Source: Burkholderiaceae bacterium (GTDB lineage Bacteria; Pseudomonadota; Gammaproteobacteria; Burkholderiales; Burkholderiaceae). Taken from it: a DNA stretch of 12,521 nucleotides. Both the position numbers and the translations under genes were made by a program. The notes under the pieces were generated by a model. That model saw nothing but the letters and a program-made list of their open reading frames with translations, was not told the DNA's origin and ran no database searches. How positions within the stretch are numbered: the first letter of the stretch is position 1; each line of letters opens with the position of its first letter. The stretch covers positions 1 through 12,521 of the forward strand of contig CANHLB010000026.1 of NCBI GenBank assembly GCA_947461335.1, written 5' to 3'. Below are positions 1 to 6,854 of this stretch, piece by piece.

Positions 1-486
1 TTAGCTGACATTGCTGATATCTTGGCTGAGCGACCTGAGCGTTTTATTGTTTTTTGTGATGATTTGTCATTTGATGAGGGTGAGTCAGGATATAAGGCCA
101 TGAAATCTGCGCTTGACGGCTCTGTTTCTGCTCAAGTCGATAATATTTTGATTTATGCCACCTCAAATCGCCGGCATTTATTACCTGAATACATGAAGGA
201 TAACGAAGGCTATGCTTATGGCGATGATGGCGAGATTCATCCTGGTGAAGTAGTTGAGGAAAAAATTTCTTTATCAGAGCGCTTTGGATTGTGGCTCTCT
301 TTTTATCCGCCTAAGCAAGATGAATATTTAGCAATCGTTGCCCATTGGTTAAATCACTTTGGTTTAAATGCTAGTCAAATCGAAGCTGCTCGCTCAGAAG
401 CATTAGTTTGGGCTCTTGAGAGGGGCTCTCGTTCAGGACGGGTTGCTTGGCAATTTGCAAAGCATTGGGCTGGATCACGTCCTTAA
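1..486 (+). CDS. DUF815-family AAA+ ATPase, C-terminal part (5' end outside window)
   Basis: The reading frame is open from base 1 to the TAA at 484-486, so this is the last 161 codons of a longer gene. What remains includes a Walker-B-like segment (FCDDLSFDEGE, about residues 17-27 of the visible part), a sensor-1-like stretch (IYATSNRRHL), and an ending rich in Arg, Ala and Trp (ALERGSRSGRVAW) that is typical of DUF815 proteins. The Walker A loop must lie upstream. The family consists of predicted cytoplasmic P-loop ATPases of unknown cellular role. In Burkholderiales it commonly sits next to the NUDIX and zapD-coaE genes, as here. The NUDIX gene starts only 12 bases after the stop, with no good ribosome binding site, so the two are probably co-transcribed. 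The TTG at base 22 is not a credible start because it falls inside the conserved domain. Family assignment is firm; function is unknown. Confidence 0.88.
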   Translation, partial: LADIADILAERPERFIVFCDDLSFDEGESGYKAMKSALDGSVSAQVDNILIYATSNRRHLLPEYMKDNEGYAYGDDGEIHPGEVVEEKISLSERFGLWLSFYPPKQDEYLAIVAHWLNHFGLNASQIEAARSEALVWALERGSRSGRVAWQFAKHWAGSRP

Positions 487-498
487 TTCATTATTTCC

Positions 499-915
499 AT
501 GAGTGAAATAGATCGCCCCATTACTGTTGTTGCTGCGGGAATTTTGCTGGACTCAGAAGGTCGTTATCTTTTAGGTCAAAGACCAAGTGGAAAACCCTAT
601 GCGGGCTACTGGGAAGTTCCAGGTGGCAAAGTAGAAAAAGGCGAAACTGTTTTTCAGGCTTTAAAGCGTGAACTGCAAGAAGAGCTTGGTATCGATATTG
701 AGTCAAGCGAAGAATTAACAGTCCTAGAGCATGACTATCCTCATGCTTATGTTCGTTTATATGTGAGCATCATTCGCAATTGGACGGGCACTCCATTGGG
801 GTGTGAAGGACAGGCCCTATCTTGGCAATCTATCACCTCTGAATCTCCTAGTGTAGAGCCTTTATTGCCGGCCGCTTGGCCAATGCTGGAGTGCCTTAGA
901 AGGTATTTGGCTTAA
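499..915 (+). CDS. mutT: NUDIX hydrolase, MutT-like
   Basis: This 138-residue protein has a complete NUDIX box at residues 43-65, of the form G-x5-E-x7-REL-x-EE-x-GI (Gly43, Glu49, Arg57, Glu58, Glu61, Glu62). The three Glu residues of the RExxEE core are expected to bind Mg2+ for hydrolysis of a nucleoside diphosphate linkage. The preceding YWEVPGGK motif and the overall length match MutT-type 8-oxo-dGTP diphosphatases, which remove oxidised dGTP from the nucleotide pool; the exact substrate cannot be read from sequence. The ATG at 499 gives the usual N-terminal beta strand (ITVVAAGILL). It has no clear Shine-Dalgarno sequence and probably depends on translation of the gene 12 bases upstream. 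The TAA overlaps the end of the convergent zapD by 4 bases. Confidence 0.85.
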   Translation: MSEIDRPITVVAAGILLDSEGRYLLGQRPSGKPYAGYWEVPGGKVEKGETVFQALKRELQEELGIDIESSEELTVLEHDYPHAYVRLYVSIIRNWTGTPLGCEGQALSWQSITSESPSVEPLLPAAWPMLECLRRYLA

Positions 916-1664
916 AACTGACAGAGTGTCAATTTGAAGGGCACATCCGTATTTACAGGTTGCGCTTTTTTATCTCGATCCGCCTTTAAGAAGCGAACAG
1001 AGAGTAAATATTTGTTTGCACTGATTTCTGAGAAGAGGGTATCGTCCTCAACAGCAATTCGCATTAACTGATAAACCTTGCCAGAAGGTGCTTGTTGAAA
1101 TGAGCCATTATGAGCCAGTACATCTTTGGCTTCGCCTGATTGGCGCAACAGGCGCAAAAATAACTGGCATGCTTCTTGCCATGGCAAGAGTGGACGGACA
1201 TAATTTTCTAAAAGCTTACGACGTTCGGAAGAGGGGCTATTTTTCCATGCGTGGTAACTTGGTAAGTCAATTGGACTTGTGCCACCAGGAATATTTAGGC
1301 GCGTACGAATAGCATTTAACCATTCACTTTCGGTTATTACCGAATTAGGTCTTCCAGTAGATTGATTAATACTGCTGGCCACTGAGTCAATCTCAGTGAG
1401 GGTTTGAGATAAGGCCTCTTGATCTACCTTTTGGGATGACTTCAAACCATTAAGAGCATATTTTTGACGCTCAAACTCTTTTAAGAGTAAAGATTTGATA
1501 TCTCCACGAGCCCCAATGTCACCAAGATCAAACAACATGGAGATTGCATTGTGATGAAGTTCTGGGTCATCAGAGCGAAGAAAGTGGTTGAAGCGGGCGA
1601 ACAAATACTCCAGCCGAAGCATGCTTCGAACTAATTCGTTAAAAGGATATTCATAGACAATCAC
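912..1664 (-). CDS. zapD: Cell division protein ZapD
   Basis: This 250-residue protein begins MIVYEYPFNELVRSMLRLEY, the hallmark opening of ZapD (YacF, DUF1342), and has the family's usual length. ZapD is a cytoplasmic, mostly helical FtsZ-binding protein that crosslinks FtsZ filaments and stabilises the Z ring. The start is GTG at 1664: no ATG lies upstream in frame before the end of coaE, and the family consensus begins exactly here. The ribosome binding site is weak. The gene lies 29 bases after coaE, the standard partner in beta- and gammaproteobacteria, and is the last gene of the six-gene minus-strand block. Its last codons contain a small hairpin (919-931) followed by TTTT that includes the stop codon. 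Confidence 0.9.
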   Translation of the reverse strand: MIVYEYPFNELVRSMLRLEYLFARFNHFLRSDDPELHHNAISMLFDLGDIGARGDIKSLLLKEFERQKYALNGLKSSQKVDQEALSQTLTEIDSVASSINQSTGRPNSVITESEWLNAIRTRLNIPGGTSPIDLPSYHAWKNSPSSERRKLLENYVRPLLPWQEACQLFLRLLRQSGEAKDVLAHNGSFQQAPSGKVYQLMRIAVEDDTLFSEISANKYLLSVRFLKADRDKKAQPVNTDVPFKLTLCQF

Positions 1665-1693
1665 AAGCCCATATTCTATGACGAACTGGCTTT

Positions 1694-2362
1694 TTACTTT
1701 TGAATCCGTAGGATTTCTTGGTGCAAGCTTTGTACCTCTCGTTCTAAGTCCCTAAAGCTTCCCTGGTTTTCAATCACCATATCAGCATGATTCAGGCGCT
1801 CTTGTCTGCTAGCTTGTGCAGCAAGAATTTTTTCTACCTCTTCCCGGGCTAAATTGCTGCGCTGCATCACTCTTTCAATTTGGACCTCTTCAGGGCAGTC
1901 CACTACCACTAGGCGGTCAATGATGCCTAGCCAAGACCCAGACTCAATCAGTAGTGGCACTACAAAGACTAAGTAGGGCGAACCCTCTTTACTTAATTGA
2001 ATGGCTTGCCTGATAGTTTCTTGTCGAATAAGTGGATGGGTGATGGCCTCTAAGGTTTTTCTGGCCTCAGGCTTTGTAAAAACGAGCGAGCGCATTTTGC
2101 TTCGTTCAAGCGACCCATCAGCCCCAATAAATTCAGCGCCAAATTCCTTCTTAATCAGAGGAATTGCTGCTCCATTGTTTGCGGTAATTTGATGGGCAAT
2201 CAGATCGGTATCGACAATACCAGCGCCAAATTTGGCTAGCAAGTCACTGACGGCAGTTTTTCCAGAACCAATCCCACCAGTCAGGCCAATGAGAGGAATG
2301 CGGCCCTTCAGCGCGCTTAGGTCGGATTGCTCAGGAGGAGATTTTGGATTAGCTGTGGCCAT
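1694..2362 (-). CDS. coaE: Dephospho-CoA kinase
   Basis: CoaE phosphorylates the 3'-OH of the ribose of dephospho-CoA with ATP, the last step of coenzyme A synthesis, in the cytoplasm. The 222-residue protein has a P-loop TGGIGSGKT (residues 28-36), the DTDLIAH segment (51-57) that contacts CoA substrate in the family, a THPLIR segment, and a VPLLIES core strand. The ATG at 2362 gives an N-terminal tail of about 21 residues before the first beta strand, longer than in E. coli CoaE. It overlaps the end of pilD by 46 bases. No closer ATG or GTG lies before the P-loop strand, so this start is kept; a weak GAG-type ribosome binding site lies just upstream. zapD follows after 29 bases. Confidence 0.93.
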   Translation of the reverse strand: MATANPKSPPEQSDLSALKGRIPLIGLTGGIGSGKTAVSDLLAKFGAGIVDTDLIAHQITANNGAAIPLIKKEFGAEFIGADGSLERSKMRSLVFTKPEARKTLEAITHPLIRQETIRQAIQLSKEGSPYLVFVVPLLIESGSWLGIIDRLVVVDCPEEVQIERVMQRSNLAREEVEKILAAQASRQERLNHADMVIENQGSFRDLEREVQSLHQEILRIQK

Positions 2363-2817
2363 AACAACTCAATGATGCCAGCAAAGATCAGAAAGGGACC
2401 AAAAGGAAATGCACCCTGATGATTTTGTTTGTTTAACCTAAGCCATACAAGCCCTCCAACGATTCCGGAGGTTGAAGCGATGAACAAGATGCTAGGTAGA
2501 GCACCCCAACCTAGCCATGCACCCAGTACGGCCAGGAGTTTGGCATCCCCCATACCAATGCCATCTTGCATTTTGATATATCGGTATAAGCGATTTAATA
2601 GCCACAGGGAGGAATATCCCAAGATCGCCCCAACAACAGATGCTTGAAGCGTTACAAATTGCAGGCTTGGGAATGCATTTAAAACAAGGCCTGCAAATAA
2701 AAGAGGGAGGGTAATCACATCGGGCAGACGAAAAGTCCGTAAATCAATATAAGCCAAATAAGCCAATATCAAAATCAATAGTACTCGAATAAGATCAGCG
2801 GCCATGAGAGAGCTCAT
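2317..2817 (-). CDS. pilD: A24-type prepilin peptidase, catalytic domain only (PilD-like)
   Basis: This 166-residue integral membrane protein carries both catalytic aspartates of A24 aspartyl prepilin peptidases: Asp25 (in [11 protein letters not shown]) and Asp91 (in [10 protein letters not shown]). It also has the C-terminal PFGPFL signature. Hydrophobic segments lie at about 9-24, 34-50, 56-75, 92-112 and 133-155. It should cleave leader peptides of type IV (pseudo)pilins at the inner membrane. Full-length PilD is about 270-290 residues, with an N-terminal cytoplasmic domain that has four Cys and is linked to N-methylation. That domain is absent here. Its loss is not a start-site error, because the ATG shares a base with the pilC stop (TAATG). 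There is no Shine-Dalgarno sequence, so expression is probably coupled to pilC. The size resembles CpaA/TadV-like peptidases, but the neighbours are PilB and PilC. Confidence 0.85.
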   Translation of the reverse strand: MSSLMAADLIRVLLILILAYLAYIDLRTFRLPDVITLPLLFAGLVLNAFPSLQFVTLQASVVGAILGYSSLWLLNRLYRYIKMQDGIGMGDAKLLAVLGAWLGWGALPSILFIASTSGIVGGLVWLRLNKQNHQGAFPFGPFLIFAGIIELLWPQLIQNLLLSNPT

Positions 2818-3863
2818 TACACAATTTGTCCCAGATTAAAAATCGGCAGATATAAGATTATGACAAGACTACCAATGATCGCTCCAACAAAGATAATCAG
2901 TAAAGGTTCTAAGGTTTGACTTAAGGTATTGAGGCGGTTGCTTAATTGGGAGCCAAGACTATTTGCGCGCTTACCGAGCATTTGTGGAAGGGCGCCACTT
3001 TCAGAGGCTATGCGCAGTAATTGTAAGGTTTCCAGATCAAATAAAAGGCGCTTGGGGTCAGCACGCATGAGCGCATCACCCAAAGGCCAGCCCCGGGTTA
3101 AATGTTTAAAGATTTCCGCGCTCACATCATGGCTCAGCCAGTGATTTGATGATTGCGCAGTAACGCGTATTGCGTCAGGAAGCGCTAGACCAGATTCCAG
3201 CAAGTGTCCCAAGGTTCTGCACCAGTAAGTAAGGGTTGCTAGCCGAAACAAATTGCCCAGTAGGGGAATACGAAAAGTCAGCGAATCACATTTTTTTTGT
3301 AGCATGGGTATTTTGATCCAGGCAATCATAAAAATTGCCCCGCTTCCAATCATAAGCAAGGTAATTTCTAAGAAGAAAAATTCAATTAAAGTCGATACCT
3401 CAATTAAGGCTTTGGTAGGTAGTGGCAACTCAGCCTGAAAATGAGAGAACACATCCTTAAAGACGGGGACAACCCAAATCATCATTACGAGCACCAGAAG
3501 AAGCGAGCTTAGAAGCGTGATGATTGGGTAACTTAGGGCTTGCCCGATCTTGCGACGTAACTCAATTTGAGCTTCGAGTTGTTGGCATATGGTTCTGAGA
3601 GCTAAGGCGATATCTCCAGTACGCTCACTGACACGAATGAGATTAATAAATTCTGCAGAAAAGTACTTTTTCTGAGCTAGCAAGCCTTGAGAAAAGCTAT
3701 TACCCTTCTTTAGTTCAGTGTGTAAGTGGTTTAACCAAGAGTGGTGCTGTTTTGGGGCGGAAGTATAAATAAGTTCAATCGCATTTAACAGCGCAAGGCC
3801 GGCATTTAAGAGGGATAAGAGCTGTTGGGCGAAATCCAATTGGTCTTGTTTGCTTACTGCCAT
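2817..3863 (-). CDS. pilC: Type IV pilus/type II secretion inner-membrane platform protein (PilC/GspF family)
   Basis: This 348-residue protein has two T2SSF repeats, at roughly residues 10-135 and 210-335. Each carries the family's helical pattern (FAQQLLSLLNAGLALL at 11-26; YWCRTLGHLLESGLALPDAI in the second). Transmembrane segments fall at about 117-140, 168-190 and 318-342. It should form the membrane platform that links the PilB ATPase to pilin assembly. PilC is usually about 400 residues; here some 50-60 N-terminal residues are absent and the protein starts almost at the first repeat. The ATG at 3863 has a strong ribosome binding site (GAGG, 7 bases away) inside the end of pilB, which it overlaps by 10 bases, so the short form is likely genuine. 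Size and layout resemble competence protein ComGB as well as PilC. Confidence 0.87.
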   Translation of the reverse strand: MAVSKQDQLDFAQQLLSLLNAGLALLNAIELIYTSAPKQHHSWLNHLHTELKKGNSFSQGLLAQKKYFSAEFINLIRVSERTGDIALALRTICQQLEAQIELRRKIGQALSYPIITLLSSLLLVLVMMIWVVPVFKDVFSHFQAELPLPTKALIEVSTLIEFFFLEITLLMIGSGAIFMIAWIKIPMLQKKCDSLTFRIPLLGNLFRLATLTYWCRTLGHLLESGLALPDAIRVTAQSSNHWLSHDVSAEIFKHLTRGWPLGDALMRADPKRLLFDLETLQLLRIASESGALPQMLGKRANSLGSQLSNRLNTLSQTLEPLLIIFVGAIIGSLVIILYLPIFNLGQIV

Positions 3864-4933
3864 GTACCTACCTCATTCTCTAGTTCGCTAAGCCTAATTA
3901 AACCTGCTTTTGCATGGACTAGCCCAGCATCATGCATCGTAGGGTGATCTAAAGATGGATTAAATACATGCGCAGCGCTAAGTACTTCATGAACTCCGAT
4001 ACGCCCATGGTATTTAGATCCTTTACATCCAAGACATTGCTCTGACTCCCCCATTGTTCTATCTTGGCATTGTTGACATAATTTTCTAATCAAGCGTTGG
4101 GAACTCACGCTACGGAGACATGATTGCAGTGAGTCATGATCGATCCCCAAACCCTTCAGTCTGGAGATAGCACCTCTAGCATTACGGGTATGAAGGGTAC
4201 TTAAAACAAGATGGCCAGTTTGCGCTGCTTGTATCGCAAGTTGTGCACTAGCGCTGTCACGGATTTCACCAATCATGATGACATCGGGATCTTGTCTCAG
4301 GAGTGCACGAATGATTGTGGAAAAATCTAAGCCTGCACGTGGGTGATAGGCCACTTGATTGACCCCGGGCAGACGTATTTCAATTGGATCTTCAATAGAG
4401 CAAAGATTCCGATGGCTTTGATTGAGTTTGCGTAGACAGCTATAAAGGGTTCTGGTCTTGCCGCTGCCAGTGGGCCCTGTAACTAAAATAAGTCCATTGG
4501 TTTGAGCAAGCGCTTTTTGAAGAATGGCAAATTGTTCCGGCAGGAGACCAATATTCTCAAGCGCTAGTTCATCTATCGAACTTGGCAAAATACGAATGAC
4601 AGCTTTCTCTCCGTAAAGAGTGGGGAGTATTGAAACCCGACAGTCGATATGAGGTTTGGAAAAGTCTTGGCCAATCAGAAGTCGACCATCTTGAGGAAGT
4701 CGCTTCTCAGCAATATCAAGCCGTGCAAGTATTTTGATGCGAGTGATTAAGCGTTCGTGAAACTCAATGCGGTATTGTGACTGAACTTGGAGTAAGCCAT
4801 CAACCCGAATGCGAACTAGAGTCCCTTGTAATCCTGCTTCGATATGGATATCACTCGCCCTGGACTCAAGTGCATTGACTGCAATTTCATGCCAGGTACG
4901 AATAATGATGGATTCATCATGTGTCTCGCTCAA
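3854..4933 (-). CDS. pilB: Type IV pilus/pseudopilus assembly ATPase (PilB/GspE family), lacking N-terminal domain
   Basis: The 359 residues contain all elements of a secretion ATPase core: ASDIHIE at 26-32 opening the PAS-like domain, Walker A GPTGSGKT (153-160), Asp box IEDPIE (180-185), Walker B DPDVIMIGE (215-223), His box TGHLVLSTLHT (239-249), and a zinc-type tetracysteine (C286, C289, C300, C303). It should power pilin polymerisation at the inner membrane. Long PilB and GspE have about 150-200 more N-terminal residues (the first N-terminal domain), which are missing here; ComGA of Gram-positive competence systems has a similar short form. The start is TTG at 4933, overlapping the TGA of the upstream gene (TTGA), with AGGG 5 bases before it. 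No other start codon exists upstream before the in-frame stop at 4991-4993. The C-terminus after GRIGVHEVL diverges from typical PilB. Confidence 0.87.
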   Translation of the reverse strand: MSETHDESIIIRTWHEIAVNALESRASDIHIEAGLQGTLVRIRVDGLLQVQSQYRIEFHERLITRIKILARLDIAEKRLPQDGRLLIGQDFSKPHIDCRVSILPTLYGEKAVIRILPSSIDELALENIGLLPEQFAILQKALAQTNGLILVTGPTGSGKTRTLYSCLRKLNQSHRNLCSIEDPIEIRLPGVNQVAYHPRAGLDFSTIIRALLRQDPDVIMIGEIRDSASAQLAIQAAQTGHLVLSTLHTRNARGAISRLKGLGIDHDSLQSCLRSVSSQRLIRKLCQQCQDRTMGESEQCLGCKGSKYHGRIGVHEVLSAAHVFNPSLDHPTMHDAGLVHAKAGLIRLSELENEVGTWQ

Positions 4934-6219
4934 TCTTGCCCTAGAGTCATTCTCGGGCGATAGAGTTTGACGGTTTTTACGCCCTGCTCGTCAAATTGCA
5001 CAATTTCCATGATGATGCCTGCAATACGTAAGCTCACATCATGATCTGGAATAGCTTCGAGTTTTTCAAGGATCAGGCCATTTAAGGTACGTGGCCCATC
5101 TATCGGAAGTTGGATATTGAGAAGTCGATTCAGATCCCTTAAAGAAGCGCTCCCACTGGCAAGATAGGTGCCATCAGCGAGCCAATGAGGGTCGGTTGAA
5201 AGATTAGAAAAAGAGGTTGTGAACTCACCAATGAGCTCTTCCACAATATCTTCAAAAGTCACTAGACCAAGGACCTCGCCATATTCATTGACGACTAGAC
5301 TCAGACGCTGCTGATTATCTTGAAAAAATTGCATCTGTTGTAAAACAGGGGTACCACTGGGTATAAAGTAAGGTTCATTTAGCAAAGATCTAAAGTCCTC
5401 GTGTTTTAGATCGGTATCGCCCAATAGCGATAGGGCTTTTTTGACAGAGAGAATGCCTACTATGCGCTCGGAGTCGCCATCACAGACTGGTAACTTATTG
5501 TGATAGCAAGTCTCTAGTTGTTGAACTACCTCATCAATCGGTCTTGCAAGATCTAATACTTCAATCTTTGACCTAGGGGTCATGACATCATCAACGGTAA
5601 TGTTTTCTAGATTAAATAGGTTCAATAAGATATTGCGATGATGGTTAGATACAAAGCGATTCGATTCTAGAACTAGGCTGCGCAATTCTTCCTTGCTCAT
5701 AGTTCTGCTATCTGCAGAGGATTGCAGTCCAGAGACCTTCATTAAGCCTGACACAAAGCTATTAATAAACCATAGCAATGGTTTTAGTAAAAAAGTGAGA
5801 GGCAAAATGAACCAGCCAACCCGAGAAGCAATTTTTTCTGGAAAGGCCGCGCCAATCACTTTAGGTGTGATTTCACTAAAGATGATGATCAGTAAGGCTA
5901 CAACTAGAGTGGCGATTGAAAGTACCAAACCGCTATCGCCAAAAATGTGTAAAGCGATGCCTGTTACCAAAATAGGCAAGATAGTGTTAATCAAATTATT
6001 GGAAATCAAGAGCACTGATAAAAGAGAATCAATGCGCTTGAGAAGTCTCTCAGCTAGAGCGGCCCCACTATTTCCACCGCTTGCCATAGCTCGTAAACGA
6101 TGACGATTGGATGACAACATGCTCGTTTCAGCCATCGAGAAAAATCCAGAAAGCGCGAGTAAAAAAAGGACTAGAGCAACTTGGCTGTAAAAAGGCCAAT
6201 CGTCAAAAAAGGTGTCCAT
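4930..6219 (-). CDS. CNNM/CorB-family (YfjD-like) membrane protein with CBS pair and CorC_HlyC domain
   Basis: From the ATG at 6219 the protein has 429 residues, close to E. coli YfjD (CorB). The N-terminal CNNM membrane domain (about 1-185) shows SGFFSMAETS (24-33), ISNNLINT (72-79) and FSEITPK (114-120). A CBS-domain pair begins near VDDVMTPRSKI (about 205-330) and includes VVNEYGEVLGLVTFEDIVEE, and a CorC_HlyC domain fills the C-terminus. The family is linked to Mg2+/Co2+ efflux or resistance, with the CBS pair sensing nucleotide; transport direction and ion are inferred from the family. A GTG at 6273 would add 18 residues (starting MKCHF) but lies upstream of the predicted transcript start, so 6219 is preferred. 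The TGA overlaps the TTG start of pilB. It appears to be the first gene of the minus-strand operon. Confidence 0.85.
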   Translation of the reverse strand: MDTFFDDWPFYSQVALVLFLLALSGFFSMAETSMLSSNRHRLRAMASGGNSGAALAERLLKRIDSLLSVLLISNNLINTILPILVTGIALHIFGDSGLVLSIATLVVALLIIIFSEITPKVIGAAFPEKIASRVGWFILPLTFLLKPLLWFINSFVSGLMKVSGLQSSADSRTMSKEELRSLVLESNRFVSNHHRNILLNLFNLENITVDDVMTPRSKIEVLDLARPIDEVVQQLETCYHNKLPVCDGDSERIVGILSVKKALSLLGDTDLKHEDFRSLLNEPYFIPSGTPVLQQMQFFQDNQQRLSLVVNEYGEVLGLVTFEDIVEELIGEFTTSFSNLSTDPHWLADGTYLASGSASLRDLNRLLNIQLPIDGPRTLNGLILEKLEAIPDHDVSLRIAGIIMEIVQFDEQGVKTVKLYRPRMTLGQD

Positions 6220-6275
6220 GAGGTCTGCCTGCAAAAAGTAAGGATGAATCAATATAGCAAAGTGGCATTTCACAT

Positions 6276-6304
6276 GCTATAGCTATGGCGGAAAGCAATG
6301 TCAG
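6276..6304 (-). promoter_or_regulatory. Candidate sigma-70 promoter for the corB-pilBCD-coaE-zapD block
   Basis: On the minus strand, CTGACA (6304-6299, five of six consensus positions) is separated by exactly 17 bases from TATAGC (6281-6276, four of six). The predicted start would be near 6269, leaving a leader of about 50 bases before the ATG at 6219 and placing the alternative GTG at 6273 outside the transcript. It lies between divergent genes in the only large gap upstream of the six-gene block. Prediction from sequence only. Confidence 0.45.
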
Positions 6305-6337
6305 CTTCAGTGCCTAATTGTGTGAGAATCTCAATCT

Positions 6338-6850
6338 ATGACCTCTTCCCCAAAGCAATTTCTTACAGATGGCGCTCAATACTGTGTGATTGCAGCCCCC
6401 TTTGGGTGCCTAGGAATTGCGACTGAAATGGTTGACGGTAGCCTGATGGTGTCAAAAATTGAATATCTACCAGCTTCGGCTCCGCTCCTTGGCCCCAAAA
6501 ATGCTTTGGCAAAAGCGGCTGAAAAGCAGTTCAAGGCCTATTTTAAGAACCCCGATCATCAATTTGATTTACCTATTAAACCTGCTGGAACAGAACATCA
6601 GCAAAAGGTTTGGAGAAGTATTCAGGCGATACCGGTTGGCAAAACTAAAACGTATGGAGAAATTGCTAGCAAAATCAATAGTGGTGCTCGTGCAGTTGGA
6701 ACTGCCTGTGGTGCCAACCCCTACCCCATCATTGCACCTTGTCATCGCGTAGTTTCGGCGCAAGGTATTGGTGGTTTTATGAAAGAAAATGCTCCTGGCC
6801 TATATCGTCAAATCAAAATATGGCTTTTAAAGCATGAGGGTGTGCTGTGA
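6338..6850 (+). CDS. ogt: Methylated-DNA--[protein]-cysteine S-methyltransferase (Ogt/MGMT)
   Basis: This 170-residue protein repairs O6-alkylguanine (and O4-alkylthymine) by moving the alkyl group to its own cysteine in a single-use reaction. The active-site motif IIAPCHRVV is intact with Cys135. Tyr106 of KTYGEIA and Arg118 of GARAVG correspond to the base-flipping Tyr and the arginine finger. The GGF segment and C-terminal helix (KIWLLKHEG) close the domain. There is no AraC-type N-terminal region, so this is a stand-alone Ogt-type enzyme rather than Ada. The ATG at 6338 has only a weak ribosome binding site (GAGA about 10 bases away). It is divergent from the CorB-like gene, 118 bases apart, and ends 4 bases before the convergent synthase gene. 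No operon partner is visible. Confidence 0.93.
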   Translation: MTSSPKQFLTDGAQYCVIAAPFGCLGIATEMVDGSLMVSKIEYLPASAPLLGPKNALAKAAEKQFKAYFKNPDHQFDLPIKPAGTEHQQKVWRSIQAIPVGKTKTYGEIASKINSGARAVGTACGANPYPIIAPCHRVVSAQGIGGFMKENAPGLYRQIKIWLLKHEGVL

Positions 6851-6854
6851 ACGC

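Noticed and set aside
22..486. A complete short gene starting at TTG 22
   Set aside because: The frame is open to base 1 and the residues before 22 continue the conserved DUF815 domain; it is a gene cut by the window edge.
3854..4993. pilB as a pseudogene with its missing N-terminal domain lost by frameshift
   Set aside because: The frame is closed at 4991-4993, and the upstream DNA is an intact CorB-like gene on the same strand with all motifs, so there is no leftover N-terminal coding sequence. The core ATPase motifs are all intact.
5693..6103. 136-codon open frame on the + strand opposite the CorB-like gene
   Set aside because: It lies entirely antisense to a gene with clear conserved motifs, has no ribosome binding site or recognisable domain, and its composition reflects the opposite strand.
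6220..6273. Start of the CorB-like protein at GTG 6273
   Set aside because: The added 18 residues (MKCHF onward) are not typical of the family, and the predicted promoter would start transcription downstream of this GTG.
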